From Flavobacterium sp. LPB0248 (GTDB lineage Bacteria > Bacteroidota > Bacteroidia > Flavobacteriales > Flavobacteriaceae): a DNA stretch of 64,000 nucleotides. The notes beneath the pieces are model-generated. The model was not told the DNA's origin. It saw nothing but the letters and a program-made list of their open reading frames with translations, and ran no database searches. Below are positions 1 to 7,911 of this stretch, one piece after another. How positions within the stretch are numbered: position 1 is the first letter of the stretch; every line of letters begins with the position of its first letter. The stretch covers positions 2,418,001 through 2,482,000 of the forward strand of contig NZ_CP058246.1 of assembly GCF_013388355.1 (NCBI RefSeq). Reading direction: 5' to 3'. Made by a program: the position numbers and the translations under genes.

Positions 1-239
1 ATCTCAAAATTTTCATGGATAGCATTAAAGTTCTTTGCTATAATGGTATCCATGATTTCGTGTACCTGGCCATGAACCAGCGAAGTGCTTTCCTCAATCA
101 GAACTTCTTTATTGCAGAAATACTTGTAAATCGTTTTTTTAGAAATACACATTTCACCCGCAATATCGTCCATTGTAACACTCTTAAAACCAAGCTTTAA
201 AAACAACTCGCTTGCTTTTGCTATAATCTTCTCTTTCAT
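1..239 (-). CDS. TetR/AcrR family transcriptional regulator, N-terminal part (cut by window edge)
   Basis: Reading the minus strand from the ATG at 239 gives a protein beginning MKEKIIAKASELFLKLGFKS and continuing through VTMDDIAGEMCISKKTIYKYF. This is the classic TetR N-terminal helix-turn-helix: the T-x-D-I-A turn followed by the S-x-x-T-x-Y-x-x-F recognition helix. About 79 codons are visible and the ligand-binding C-terminal domain lies outside the window. The gene follows yceI on the same strand with a gap of about 107 bases. A palindrome GGAAACT-N14-AGTTTCC lies just upstream of its start (273-300), and two more copies lie upstream of yceI, so autoregulation and control of yceI are likely. 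The family assignment is secure. The ligand is unknown. Confidence 0.88.
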   Translation of the reverse strand, partial: MKEKIIAKASELFLKLGFKSVTMDDIAGEMCISKKTIYKYFCNKEVLIEESTSLVHGQVHEIMDTIIAKNFNAIHENFE

Positions 240-260
240 TTTAAATTCTCGATTGCATCA

Positions 261-300
261 CAAATATACTTTGGAAACTAAAATTAAAAAAATAGTTTCC
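261..300 (-). promoter_or_regulatory. Promoter and operator of the tetR-like gene
   Basis: On the minus strand, 268-261 reads TATATTTG, a perfect Bacteroidota -7 element (TAnnTTTG), 22 bases before the ATG. The palindrome GGAAACT-N14-AGTTTCC at 273-300 sits just upstream of it, where a bound repressor would block RNA polymerase. No good -33 TTG is seen at the usual distance. The same operator occurs twice upstream of yceI. Confidence 0.65.
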
Positions 301-346
301 TGTTTATTTGTAATAATTTTACATCAATTTATTGATTTAGTAAGAT

Positions 347-868
347 TTATATGCTAAATTCTAAATTCGCTATAAGTTTTATGTCTTTCCCTAAGGCAGC
401 ACCAGAAGTATGATTGAAAGAACTGTAATCTAAACCAAAGTCCTCACGCTTAATATTTCCTTTAATTTCAAAAGCTACTTTCTTCTCTCCGTTATAAATA
501 TTTTCTCCAAGAAATTCAGCATCCAATTCAACTACTCTCGTGATATCTTTTATCGTTAGATCTCCTTTGAAAAAATTGATATTCTGATTTACTTTTTGAA
601 ATGAAGTCGATTTGAAACTGATAATCGGATGCTCATCTTCTTCAAAAAAATCTTGAAGCTGTAAGTAAGCATCTATAGATTGGAAACTCTCATTTTTGTT
701 ATTGATATCTAATGAGAATTCGACAGAAGCATCTTCAATCTCATTGTCTTCAATGTTTACATAACCACCAAATTTATTTGCATCACCTCCCAAATAAGAA
801 GTTCTAGATCTTCTCATTTCTAATAAAACATCTGATTGGCTTGAATCTAAAGTCCATTTTGTTTTCAT
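347..868 (-). CDS. YceI family protein
   Basis: The 173-residue protein starts MKTKWTLDSSQSDVLLEMRR, the usual opening strand of YceI-like lipocalin-fold proteins (W-x-x-D-x-x-H/D-S). Later parts also fit the family: a central stretch on mid-chain substrate-binding strands (FKSTSFQKVNQNINFFKGDLT) and a C-terminal DIKLIANLEF. No signal peptide is visible, so this copy is probably cytoplasmic, unlike the periplasmic E. coli protein. YceI domains bind isoprenoid or other amphipathic chains. The gene shares a strand, and presumably a regulator, with the downstream TetR gene. Two copies of the GGAAACT-N14-AGTTTCC palindrome overlap its promoter region. The exact ligand cannot be read from the sequence. 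Confidence 0.85.
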   Translation of the reverse strand: MKTKWTLDSSQSDVLLEMRRSRTSYLGGDANKFGGYVNIEDNEIEDASVEFSLDINNKNESFQSIDAYLQLQDFFEEDEHPIISFKSTSFQKVNQNINFFKGDLTIKDITRVVELDAEFLGENIYNGEKKVAFEIKGNIKREDFGLDYSSFNHTSGAALGKDIKLIANLEFSI

Positions 869-913
869 AAATAATTGATTTAATTGATTTTACAAATCAT
901 TAAAACTCTTCAT

Positions 914-993
914 GGAAACTTTTACAGTGTTCTTAGTTTCCATATTAACGCTGCAAATATAGACAGGAAACTCTGAATACCAAAAAAGTTTCC
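914..993 (-). promoter_or_regulatory. yceI promoter with two TetR-type operators
   Basis: On the minus strand TTG at 983-981 and TATATTTG at 961-954 are separated by 19 bases, a full match to the Bacteroidota promoter. Two copies of GGAAACT-N14-AGTTTCC lie at 966-993 (over the spacer and -33) and 914-941 (just after the expected start of transcription). The downstream copy is extended to ATGGAAACT/AGTTTCCAT. The double placement fits tight repression by the adjacent TetR-like protein. Confidence 0.75.
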
Positions 994-1104
994 GGGTTTT
1001 TTAGAAAAAATTTTAACGCATTAAAAATGAGATGCATTAAAAGTGCATTTTAAATGATTGGTACGCTTTTAACATTTCATCTCTAAAAATTCATATTTGA
1101 ATTG

Positions 1105-1112
1105 TATCTTTG
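1105..1112 (+). promoter_or_regulatory. -7 promoter element of the prenyl synthase gene
   Basis: TATCTTTG matches TAnnTTTG and lies 22 bases before the ATG at 1135. No TTG is present 15-23 bases upstream, so only the -7 half is supported. Confidence 0.45.
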
Positions 1113-1134
1113 AGCCTCGAAATCAGAATTCATT

Positions 1135-2109
1135 ATGCACGATATAAGTCAGTACCAAGATTTTTTCATCAATTATCTAGAGAGTCAAAACATACATAAA
1201 GAACCAACAAATCTTTACGAACCTATTGAATATATTTTAGGACTTGGAGGAAAACGCATTCGTCCAGTTTTAACTTTAATGGCTGCTGAAGTTTTTGATA
1301 CTGATTATTCGATTGCGTTACCAGCAGCAATGGCGGTTGAAGTTTTTCATAACTTTTCGCTGGTGCATGATGATATTATGGACGATGCACCATTAAGAAG
1401 AGGACAAGTGACGGTACATGAAAAATGGGACTTAAACACTGGAATTCTTTCTGGCGATGCCATGCTTATTTTGGCGTATCAATATTTTGAACAATACGAG
1501 CCGATTGTTTTTAGAAACCTTGCCAAATTATTCAGCAAAACAGCTCTTGAAGTTTGTGAAGGACAGCAATGGGATGTAGATTTTGAAGTTCGTAAAGATG
1601 TTACGATTCCTCAATATCTTAAAATGATTGAATATAAAACAGCAGTTTTGGTTGCTGCTGCCATGAAAATGGGTGCAATTGTAGCTAAAACTTCTGAAAA
1701 AGAAGCAGATTTGATTTATGATTTCGGACTAAATTTAGGATTGGCTTTCCAGCTTCAAGATGATTATCTAGATGCTTTTGGAGATCCAGAAACTTTTGGA
1801 AAACAAGTTGGTGGTGATATTATAGAAAACAAAAAGACCTATTTATACCTAAAAGCCTTAGAGTTTTCTTCTGATGAAAAAGCTTCTGAATTAGAAAAAT
1901 TATTTACATTGCAATTAGATGATAATTCAGAAAAAATAGAAACAGCCAAAACGATTTTTAACGAATCAGGAGCCTCAAAAGCTACGCAAGAAGCTATTGA
2001 AATGTATACTTTAAAAGCCTTTGAAACCTTAGAAAAAATGGATATTAATTCTGAAAAAAAGGATATTCTTAGAACATTTGGCGAGAATTTAATGGGCCGT
2101 AAAGTTTAG
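1135..2109 (+). CDS. Polyprenyl (probably geranylgeranyl/farnesyl) diphosphate synthase
   Basis: This is a 324-residue trans-isoprenyl diphosphate synthase, which condenses isopentenyl diphosphate with allylic diphosphates in the cytosol. GGKRIRP (38-44) binds the diphosphate. The first aspartate-rich motif DDIMDD starts at residue 79 and the second, DDYLD, at 209, followed by GDIIENKKT. The position five residues before the first Asp motif is Phe74, position four is Ser75, and the first motif has no two-residue insertion. In this family that pattern favours a short product, typically C20. Such a product could feed carotenoid or quinone side-chain synthesis. Product length is an inference. 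The small gene at 2164 follows closely and may be cotranscribed. Confidence 0.9.
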   Translation: MHDISQYQDFFINYLESQNIHKEPTNLYEPIEYILGLGGKRIRPVLTLMAAEVFDTDYSIALPAAMAVEVFHNFSLVHDDIMDDAPLRRGQVTVHEKWDLNTGILSGDAMLILAYQYFEQYEPIVFRNLAKLFSKTALEVCEGQQWDVDFEVRKDVTIPQYLKMIEYKTAVLVAAAMKMGAIVAKTSEKEADLIYDFGLNLGLAFQLQDDYLDAFGDPETFGKQVGGDIIENKKTYLYLKALEFSSDEKASELEKLFTLQLDDNSEKIETAKTIFNESGASKATQEAIEMYTLKAFETLEKMDINSEKKDILRTFGENLMGRKV

Positions 2110-2163
2110 TATTCAGGAGAAAATCTACAATCATAAATCAGCAATCTAAAATCTAAAAATCAC

Positions 2164-2517
2164 ATGTTTGTAGCACCAATAAATACCGAATCATTATTAG
2201 CACAAGCGCAAGCAGAGACCTTATATCTGAATCTTATCGAACAGATTAATAAAGATTTTAATCTGGCCAATGAAGGAATCGATTTTCCGTTGAGCATTTC
2301 ACCAAATGAATTAAAAATTCAGCTTCACGAAAAAGTTTACCGAATGATTCAGTACAAATTTGCTGAATATTTAAACCTCTTATACATCATTGACGTTCCC
2401 GAAAACGAAATCAAACAACTAGATGGTTCAGATTTGGTTATTTTGGCTGAACAAGTTGCTTTCTTGATCTTAAAAAGAGAATGGCAGAAGGTTTGGTTTC
2501 GAAATTATTATAAGTAA
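2164..2517 (+). CDS. Small conserved-looking protein of unknown function
   Basis: The 117-residue product (MFVAPINTESLLAQAQAETL...) is not one I can assign to a named family. It is rich in Leu, Ile, Glu and Lys, looks mostly helical, and has no signal peptide, lipobox or clear membrane segment. The end is basic and aromatic (REWQKVWFRNYYK). The gene lies 54 bases after the prenyl synthase on the same strand. The gap contains AATCTAAA-type word repeats directly before the ATG, as also seen before nuoB and nuoE. Codon use resembles its neighbours, so it is likely a real gene. No function is inferred. Confidence 0.7.
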   Translation: MFVAPINTESLLAQAQAETLYLNLIEQINKDFNLANEGIDFPLSISPNELKIQLHEKVYRMIQYKFAEYLNLLYIIDVPENEIKQLDGSDLVILAEQVAFLILKREWQKVWFRNYYK

Positions 2518-2592
2518 AGTTCGTTTTCTCAAACACATCATTTCTTTTATTAAAAAAAAAGAATAATATTTGTCAGATAATTTCCTAGATCT

Positions 2593-3720
2593 ATGAAAAA
2601 AATTACGCTGACCTTATCTTTCTTTCTTTTTTTAACAATTTCCTGTTCTTCGGAAGATTCTCCAACTACACCAGAAAAACCAAATCCTGAAGCAGAAACA
2701 AAACCTCTAACTGTAACTTTCACACAAGTTGATGTTGCGGTTTACGGCGCAAGTACAGGCTCAGTAAACATTACTCCTACCGGAGGAACTCCTCCTTATA
2801 CCATTGCGCCATCGCAAACAGAACTGGCAGCTGGAGATTATACCTTTACCATAAAAGATAGCAAAGGACTAACAACAACTTTAACAACAAAGATTTTGCA
2901 GCCAAAAGCCACACTTCCTCAATCATCTTTGCTTAAACCAGCTATCAAAAATATCAATAAGAACTCTATCGTCTCAAAAACGAAAACAATTATAAAACAT
3001 TTAGTTCAATCAATTCAATACAAAAAAAGCAATTATAAAATTGACGAATCTTCCGATTATTCATTAACTGACAACCTGTACTCTGATAATGAAAATACTC
3101 TTAACGCAAATACGCCTAAGGGAGATATTCGAAATTATATTTATAATAATGCCGGTCAATTAACTCAAATTGAAATTCAAAAGGGCCCAGAATCAATGGG
3201 ATCTTCTGGAATTGAATTCTCTTATGAATATGATAGCAATGGAAATGTTATAAACAACAAAACTCCTTATACATATGAAAATGGCCTAATAACTAAAGTT
3301 CTGATTGATAATTATTTAACCACATACAATTATGATTCAGAGCAGAGAGTCACTAAACGAACAGGAAAATTAAACGCATCCACTTTTGAATACACCGATA
3401 CCGAAGTCAAAGAAACCCGATATGAAATTATTCAATCATTAGGCGAAGTTGCCAACGGAAGAGTTATTCTCACAAAATATGATAAAACAAAGGCTGGAAT
3501 CTATAATAATGAGCCTTATTATAAAATCGCCACTACTTTTTCCTCTTTATTAGGACAGACATTACCAAACCCTTATCTACATATTATTGAACAATCTATA
3601 GTTGACAATGGTGTAACACAAAAAACACAATCGTTCAAATATTTTTATGATACAGAAGGTTATTTAATAAAAGTAGATGACGGTGAATTTGTAACCATTT
3701 ACATTTATCAACAAATCTAA
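2593..3720 (+). CDS. Lipoprotein with SprB-like repeat and YD/RHS-like segment
   Basis: The 375-residue protein has a lipoprotein signal (MKKITLTLSFFLFLTISCSS, lipobox Cys18) followed by a Pro/Glu/Thr-rich linker. Residues about 40-103 (VTFTQVDVAVYGASTGSVNI, GGTPPYTI, LAAGDYTFTIKDSKG) match the SprB-type repeat found in flavobacterial surface adhesins. The C-terminal part carries short tyrosine-rich strands such as YIYNNAGQLTQIE, YEYDSNGNVINN and YDSEQRVTKRTG, which resemble YD/RHS repeats. It is likely anchored in the outer membrane and surface exposed. It converges with the next gene over a shared terminator. Its role is unknown, and no toxin domain is visible at the C-terminus. Confidence 0.72.
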   Translation: MKKITLTLSFFLFLTISCSSEDSPTTPEKPNPEAETKPLTVTFTQVDVAVYGASTGSVNITPTGGTPPYTIAPSQTELAAGDYTFTIKDSKGLTTTLTTKILQPKATLPQSSLLKPAIKNINKNSIVSKTKTIIKHLVQSIQYKKSNYKIDESSDYSLTDNLYSDNENTLNANTPKGDIRNYIYNNAGQLTQIEIQKGPESMGSSGIEFSYEYDSNGNVINNKTPYTYENGLITKVLIDNYLTTYNYDSEQRVTKRTGKLNASTFEYTDTEVKETRYEIIQSLGEVANGRVILTKYDKTKAGIYNNEPYYKIATTFSSLLGQTLPNPYLHIIEQSIVDNGVTQKTQSFKYFYDTEGYLIKVDDGEFVTIYIYQQI

Positions 3721-3726
3721 AAAAAA

Positions 3727-3775
3727 AGAATCTTAGCAACTTAGATACTAAACTGCTAAGATTCTAAAGTTTTTT
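3727..3775. terminator. Bidirectional terminator between convergent lipoprotein genes
   Basis: AGAATCTTAGCA (3727-3738) pairs perfectly with TGCTAAGATTCT (3754-3765). A-rich sequence precedes it and a T-run follows. The stop codon of the minus-strand gene lies in the right arm. The loop contains more CTTAGA-type word repeats. Confidence 0.7.
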
Positions 3776-4330
3776 CTCATTGGGACGAACAATATTGTGT
3801 AATTTTTCTAATTCGTCAAAAAGTCCAAAATACTGAGTGTCAATTTTACTTCCAATAATCTGGAAACGACCGCATTTAAAACAGATCTTCGCTATTCCAA
3901 TCGTCTTTTCTTTCCTTTTAAAAACAAAGATATCGCGATATTCAGGAACACATGCATATGCACTCATTTGCAAAGAATCTTTTTCACTAAATATATTCTC
4001 AATCTCTTTTTGCTGTTTGTAAGATAATTCAGATCTCTTGTAGTTGTGGCTTATTAAAGTTTTTTCAAAATCTTTTTTAGGGATACTGTCCGGAAAATAT
4101 CCCATAAATAAGTCTTCAAACTCCTGATGTTTTTTTGATTTTTTACTTTTCCCTTCAAAATCAATTATGCTTTCAAGAGTGTAATTCACAAAATAATGAT
4201 CAATTTTATCCGCATTAAAAAAAGGTCGTAATTCTTTTTTTACAACCTTTTCATTATTAATATTTTCTTTTTTAGAATTATTACAGCTTAAAATTAAAAC
4301 TGCTGTAATTAAAAAAATAAATTTCTTCAA
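3764..4330 (-). CDS. Putative lipoprotein of unknown function
   Basis: The 188-residue product starts MKKFIFLITAVLILSCNNSK, a clear lipoprotein signal with Cys16. The mature part is charged and Lys-rich, with a CFKCGRFQIIG stretch near residue 153-163 and KDFEKTLISHNYKRSELSYK in the middle. I recognise no family. It is likely anchored in a membrane facing the periplasm. It lies downstream of the beta-barrel gene at 4381 on the same strand with a 50-base gap made of repeated CTTAGAACC words, so cotranscription is possible. Confidence 0.65.
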   Translation of the reverse strand: MKKFIFLITAVLILSCNNSKKENINNEKVVKKELRPFFNADKIDHYFVNYTLESIIDFEGKSKKSKKHQEFEDLFMGYFPDSIPKKDFEKTLISHNYKRSELSYKQQKEIENIFSEKDSLQMSAYACVPEYRDIFVFKRKEKTIGIAKICFKCGRFQIIGSKIDTQYFGLFDELEKLHNIVRPNEKKL

Positions 4331-4380
4331 ATTTCCGAATTTAAAAACTTAGAACCTTAGTATCTCAGTACCTTAGAACC

Positions 4381-4947
4381 TTAGAAATACACTCTCACAA
4401 AAGGCATAAATCCAGAGCCATAAAGACTTTTATTAGGATTATACAAAACGTCGTAACGAGCACCGATAGTGACACTTCCTGTTCTATAACCTGCTCCTAA
4501 ATATAAAGCAGTGTTCCAATAACTATCTGAATATGGCGGATAGCGATTACCATAAATATCATATCCTGCTTCATATTGACTATCAACTCTAACCTGTTCT
4601 AATTCAGCTGATAATTGGATTTCTGGAATTGGATTTACTAAACCAATAAGGCTTCCTCCCCAAACAAAAGATTCGTAATAATTTTTTTGATATAAATAAC
4701 CAAATTGAAGACCAGCACCAACGGCAACAATTTCGTTGACATTATAAATTGCACTCGGCATAACTGAAATATTGGTGTAACCAGATCCAAAACCCAATCC
4801 GAGTCCTCCACCAAATTGAACTTTCTCCCAAAAATGATTGCTATTGTCAATAACATATTTTTGCTGAGCAATACTATAACTTGAAAATAAGACGGCCAAA
4901 ATCACAAAAAAATATCTGCAATCGATTGAAAATTGAATTTTATTCAT
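4381..4947 (-). CDS. Outer-membrane beta-barrel-like protein
   Basis: The 188-residue protein has a signal peptide (MNKIQFSIDCRYFFVILAVL, then FSSYSIAQ) and a mature part of alternating Gly/Tyr/Val strands: GGGLGLGFGSGYTNISVMPS, VAVGAGLQFGYLY, LYLGAGYRTGSVTIGARYDV. It ends in an aromatic C-terminus (FVRVYF), as expected for a small outer-membrane barrel. Homologues in this phylum are often labelled alpha-ketoglutarate decarboxylase. That label probably spread from the neighbouring oxoglutarate dehydrogenase gene, and nothing here supports an enzyme. The gene is divergent from odhA, with a 9-bp-arm palindrome between them. Confidence 0.72.
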   Translation of the reverse strand: MNKIQFSIDCRYFFVILAVLFSSYSIAQQKYVIDNSNHFWEKVQFGGGLGLGFGSGYTNISVMPSAIYNVNEIVAVGAGLQFGYLYQKNYYESFVWGGSLIGLVNPIPEIQLSAELEQVRVDSQYEAGYDIYGNRYPPYSDSYWNTALYLGAGYRTGSVTIGARYDVLYNPNKSLYGSGFMPFVRVYF

Positions 4948-4970
4948 AGTTAACGTTTATTTTAACAAAT

Positions 4971-4992
4971 TTTTACGTAAAAGTACGTAAAA
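4971..4992. promoter_or_regulatory. Palindrome in the divergent intergenic region before odhA
   Basis: TTTTACGTA (4971-4979) and TACGTAAAA (4984-4992) form a perfect inverted repeat with a 4-base spacer, lying 48-28 bases upstream of the odhA -7 element. It could be an operator for odhA, for the divergent barrel gene, or for both. No regulator is identified. Confidence 0.4.
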
Positions 4993-5019
4993 AAAAGATT
5001 TAAATAAATGTGATTGTTG

Positions 5020-5027
5020 TACTTTTG
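5020..5027 (+). promoter_or_regulatory. -7 promoter element of odhA
   Basis: TACTTTTG fits TAnnTTTG and ends 37 bases before the ATG. No TTG is seen at the standard upstream distance. Confidence 0.5.
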
Positions 5028-5064
5028 CCTTTCTATATAACAAAAAAGTATATTCACTCATATT

Positions 5065-7839
5065 ATGGATAGGTTTTCATTTTTAAACGCAGCGCATACT
5101 GAGTTTTTTGCACAATTATACGATCAATATTTAGTAAATCCAGACAGCGTTGAGCCTAGCTGGAGAAGTTTCTTTCAAGGTTTCGACTTTGGACAGACTG
5201 TTTATAATGACGAAAATCCTGTGCAAACGATCGTTGAGTACGTGACTAGCGATAACACAGATTATAGTCAGATTTCTGAAAAACTAAAGAAAGAATTCAA
5301 CGTTCTTAAATTAATTGACGGATACCGTACGCGCGGGCATTTATTCACGAAAACAAATCCTGTTCGTGACCGTAGAACTTCATCTCCAACTTTGGATATT
5401 GAAAACTTCGGATTATCTACAGCTGACCTTTCAACTGTTTTTGATGCTGCACAGACAATCGGAATGGCACCTTCTTCTTTACAGGATATTGTAAACCGTT
5501 TAAAAGCAATTTACTGCCAGCATATCGGTATTGAGTATATGTATATCAGAAATCCTGGCGTTGTAAAATGGATTCAAGATAAATTAGCTGTAAATGTTAA
5601 TCAGCCAACTTTCTCTACAGAAGAAAAGAAAACAATCTTAAATAAATTAAATCAAGCCGTTTCTTTCGAGAACTTCCTTCATACTAAATATGTTGGACAA
5701 AAACGTTTCTCTTTAGAAGGTGGAGAATCTATCATCCCAGCTCTTGACGCTTTGATCGAGCAAGCTGCCGAAAAAGGTGTTGAACAATTCGTAATGGGAA
5801 TGGCTCACCGTGGTCGTTTGAACGTTTTGGCAAACATCTTCGGAAAATCTACTCAGGATATTTTTGGTGAGTTTGATGGTAAAGATTATGATCAGGAATA
5901 TTTTGATGGTGACGTAAAATACCACCTAGGTCTTACTGCCGACAAAAAAACAAGATCAGGAAAAAGCATCAACATCAATTTAGCACCAAACCCTTCTCAC
6001 TTAGAAACTGTTGGAGCTGTAATTGAAGGTATCACGAGGGCAAAACAAGATAAATATTACAATGACGATTTCTCTAAAGTATTGCCTATCGCAGTACACG
6101 GAGATGCCGCTATTGCAGGTCAGGGTATTTTGTATGAAATCATTCAAATGTCTTTACTTGACGGATACAAAACAGGCGGTACAATTCATATTGTAATCAA
6201 CAATCAGGTTGGTTTTACAACGAATTACTTAGATGCTCGTTCTTCTACATATTGTACAGACGTTGCCAAAGTAACGCTTTCTCCAGTATTACACGTAAAT
6301 GCTGATGATGCAGAAGCTGTTGTACACGCTGTATCTTTTGCACTAGACTACAGAATGCAATTTGGACGTGATGTATTTATTGACTTATTAGGATACAGAA
6401 AATATGGACACAACGAAGGTGACGAACCTCGTTTCACACAACCGGTATTATACAAAATCATCGCAAAACATAAAAATCCAAGAGACATCTATGCAGAGAA
6501 ATTATTGTCTGATGGCGTAATCGATGCATCTTATGTAAATGCTTTAGAAAAAGAATACAAATCTCAATTAGAAGAAAACTTAGAAGCTTCTCGTAAAAAA
6601 GATTTGACTATCATTACTCCATTCATGAAAAACGAATGGGAAGGATTTGTTCAGGTAACTGATACACAAATGCTTCAAAAAGTAGATACTACTTTTGACA
6701 AAAAAGGATTGGATTCTATCATCAACACCATCTCAACTTTACCATCTGACAAGAAGTTTATCAATAAGATAACTAAAATTGTTACCGATAGAAAAGCTGG
6801 ATACGACAACAACACTCTTGATTGGGGAACTGCGGAAGCACTTGCTTACGGATCTCTTTTAACAGAAGGATTTGATGTTCGTATTTCTGGTCAGGACGTA
6901 GAGCGTGGAACTTTCTCTCACCGTCATGCTGTAGTTAAAGTGGAAGATTCTGAAGAAGAAGTAATTCTTTTAGATGCTATCGAAAACAAAAAAGGAAAAT
7001 TCGGAGTATTCAACTCTCTTTTATCTGAATATGGCGTTTTAGGTTTTGATTACGGATATGCATTGGCAAATCCAAAAGCCTTAACGATTTGGGAAGCGCA
7101 ATTTGGAGATTTCTCTAATGGAGCTCAAATTATGATTGACCAATATATTTCTTGTGGTGAAGACAAATGGAACAACCAAAATGGTATTGTGATGTTATTG
7201 CCTCACGGATATGAAGGTCAAGGTGCTGAACACTCTTCTGCTAGAATGGAACGTTATTTACAACTTTGCGCAAGACACAACATGTATGTTGCAGATTGTA
7301 CAACGCCAGCAAACTTCTTCCACTTGTTAAGACGACAAATGAAAACAAATTTCCGTAAACCTTTGGTAGTTTTCTCTCCAAAAAGTTTATTGCGTGACCC
7401 AAGATGTGTATCTACAGTTGATGAGTTAGCAAATGGAAGTTTCCAAGAAACAATTGATGACAATACAGTAGATAAAAAGAAAGTAAAAACATTAGTTTTT
7501 GTTACTGGTAAATTCTATTATGACATTGTTGCAGAAAGAGAAAATAACGGAAGAAATGACGTTGCGGTTGTTCGTATCGAACAATTATTCCCTTTCCCAG
7601 TTGAGCAGATTAAAGAAATCATTGCAAAATATCCAAATGCAGACGATTATGTTTGGGCACAAGAAGAACCTAAAAACATGGGAGCTTACAGCTTTATGTT
7701 AATGAACTTTGATCTTGTAAAATGGAGATTGGCTTCGTTAAAAGCATACGCTGCACCAGCATCTGGAAGTTACACACGTGCAAAACGTCGTCATGCAGAT
7801 GCAATTAGAATGGTATTCGATAAAAATTTATTTAGATAA
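5065..7839 (+). CDS. sucA: 2-oxoglutarate dehydrogenase E1 component
   Basis: The 924-residue thiamine-diphosphate enzyme decarboxylates 2-oxoglutarate in the TCA cycle and passes the succinyl group to E2. The N-terminal FLNAAHTEFFAQLYDQYL is the usual E1o N-terminal docking segment. Signature motifs follow in order: GMAHRGRLNVLANIF near 245, HGDAAIAGQG near 345, NNQVGFTT near 385, YRKYGHNEGDEPRFTQP near 450, ERGTFSHRHAV near 612 and WEAQFGDFSNGAQ near 678. Length is close to that of E. coli SucA (933). E2 follows 72 bases downstream. The lipoamide dehydrogenase (E3) gene is not in the window. Confidence 0.97.
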   Translation: MDRFSFLNAAHTEFFAQLYDQYLVNPDSVEPSWRSFFQGFDFGQTVYNDENPVQTIVEYVTSDNTDYSQISEKLKKEFNVLKLIDGYRTRGHLFTKTNPVRDRRTSSPTLDIENFGLSTADLSTVFDAAQTIGMAPSSLQDIVNRLKAIYCQHIGIEYMYIRNPGVVKWIQDKLAVNVNQPTFSTEEKKTILNKLNQAVSFENFLHTKYVGQKRFSLEGGESIIPALDALIEQAAEKGVEQFVMGMAHRGRLNVLANIFGKSTQDIFGEFDGKDYDQEYFDGDVKYHLGLTADKKTRSGKSININLAPNPSHLETVGAVIEGITRAKQDKYYNDDFSKVLPIAVHGDAAIAGQGILYEIIQMSLLDGYKTGGTIHIVINNQVGFTTNYLDARSSTYCTDVAKVTLSPVLHVNADDAEAVVHAVSFALDYRMQFGRDVFIDLLGYRKYGHNEGDEPRFTQPVLYKIIAKHKNPRDIYAEKLLSDGVIDASYVNALEKEYKSQLEENLEASRKKDLTIITPFMKNEWEGFVQVTDTQMLQKVDTTFDKKGLDSIINTISTLPSDKKFINKITKIVTDRKAGYDNNTLDWGTAEALAYGSLLTEGFDVRISGQDVERGTFSHRHAVVKVEDSEEEVILLDAIENKKGKFGVFNSLLSEYGVLGFDYGYALANPKALTIWEAQFGDFSNGAQIMIDQYISCGEDKWNNQNGIVMLLPHGYEGQGAEHSSARMERYLQLCARHNMYVADCTTPANFFHLLRRQMKTNFRKPLVVFSPKSLLRDPRCVSTVDELANGSFQETIDDNTVDKKKVKTLVFVTGKFYYDIVAERENNGRNDVAVVRIEQLFPFPVEQIKEIIAKYPNADDYVWAQEEPKNMGAYSFMLMNFDLVKWRLASLKAYAAPASGSYTRAKRRHADAIRMVFDKNLFR

Positions 7840-7853
7840 AAAGAATGTTTCAA

Positions 7854-7885
7854 GTTTCAATCCCGATAGCTATCGGGATTGAAAC
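7854..7885. repeat. 32-bp perfect palindrome between sucA and sucB
   Basis: The sixteen bases GTTTCAATCCCGATAG are followed immediately by their exact reverse complement. The core CCCGATAGCTATCGGG recurs at 42525-42540. There is no loop and no T-tract directly after it, so it is not a standard terminator. It may fold in the sucA-sucB mRNA or act as a dispersed repeat. Confidence 0.85.
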
Positions 7886-7911
7886 CATAAAAACCTTAAA
7901 CAAAAACAAAG

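Noticed and set aside
15..200. Short plus-strand open frame at the window start
   Set aside because: It lies antisense to the TetR N-terminus, whose minus-strand translation is clearly a helix-turn-helix.
4638..4871. Minus-strand frame overlapping the barrel protein
   Set aside because: It overlaps the better-supported frame with signal peptide and barrel strands, and has no own start context.
7854..7885. The 32-bp palindrome as the sucA terminator
   Set aside because: No T-run follows, sucB has no promoter of its own that I can see, and the enzyme pair is normally cotranscribed.
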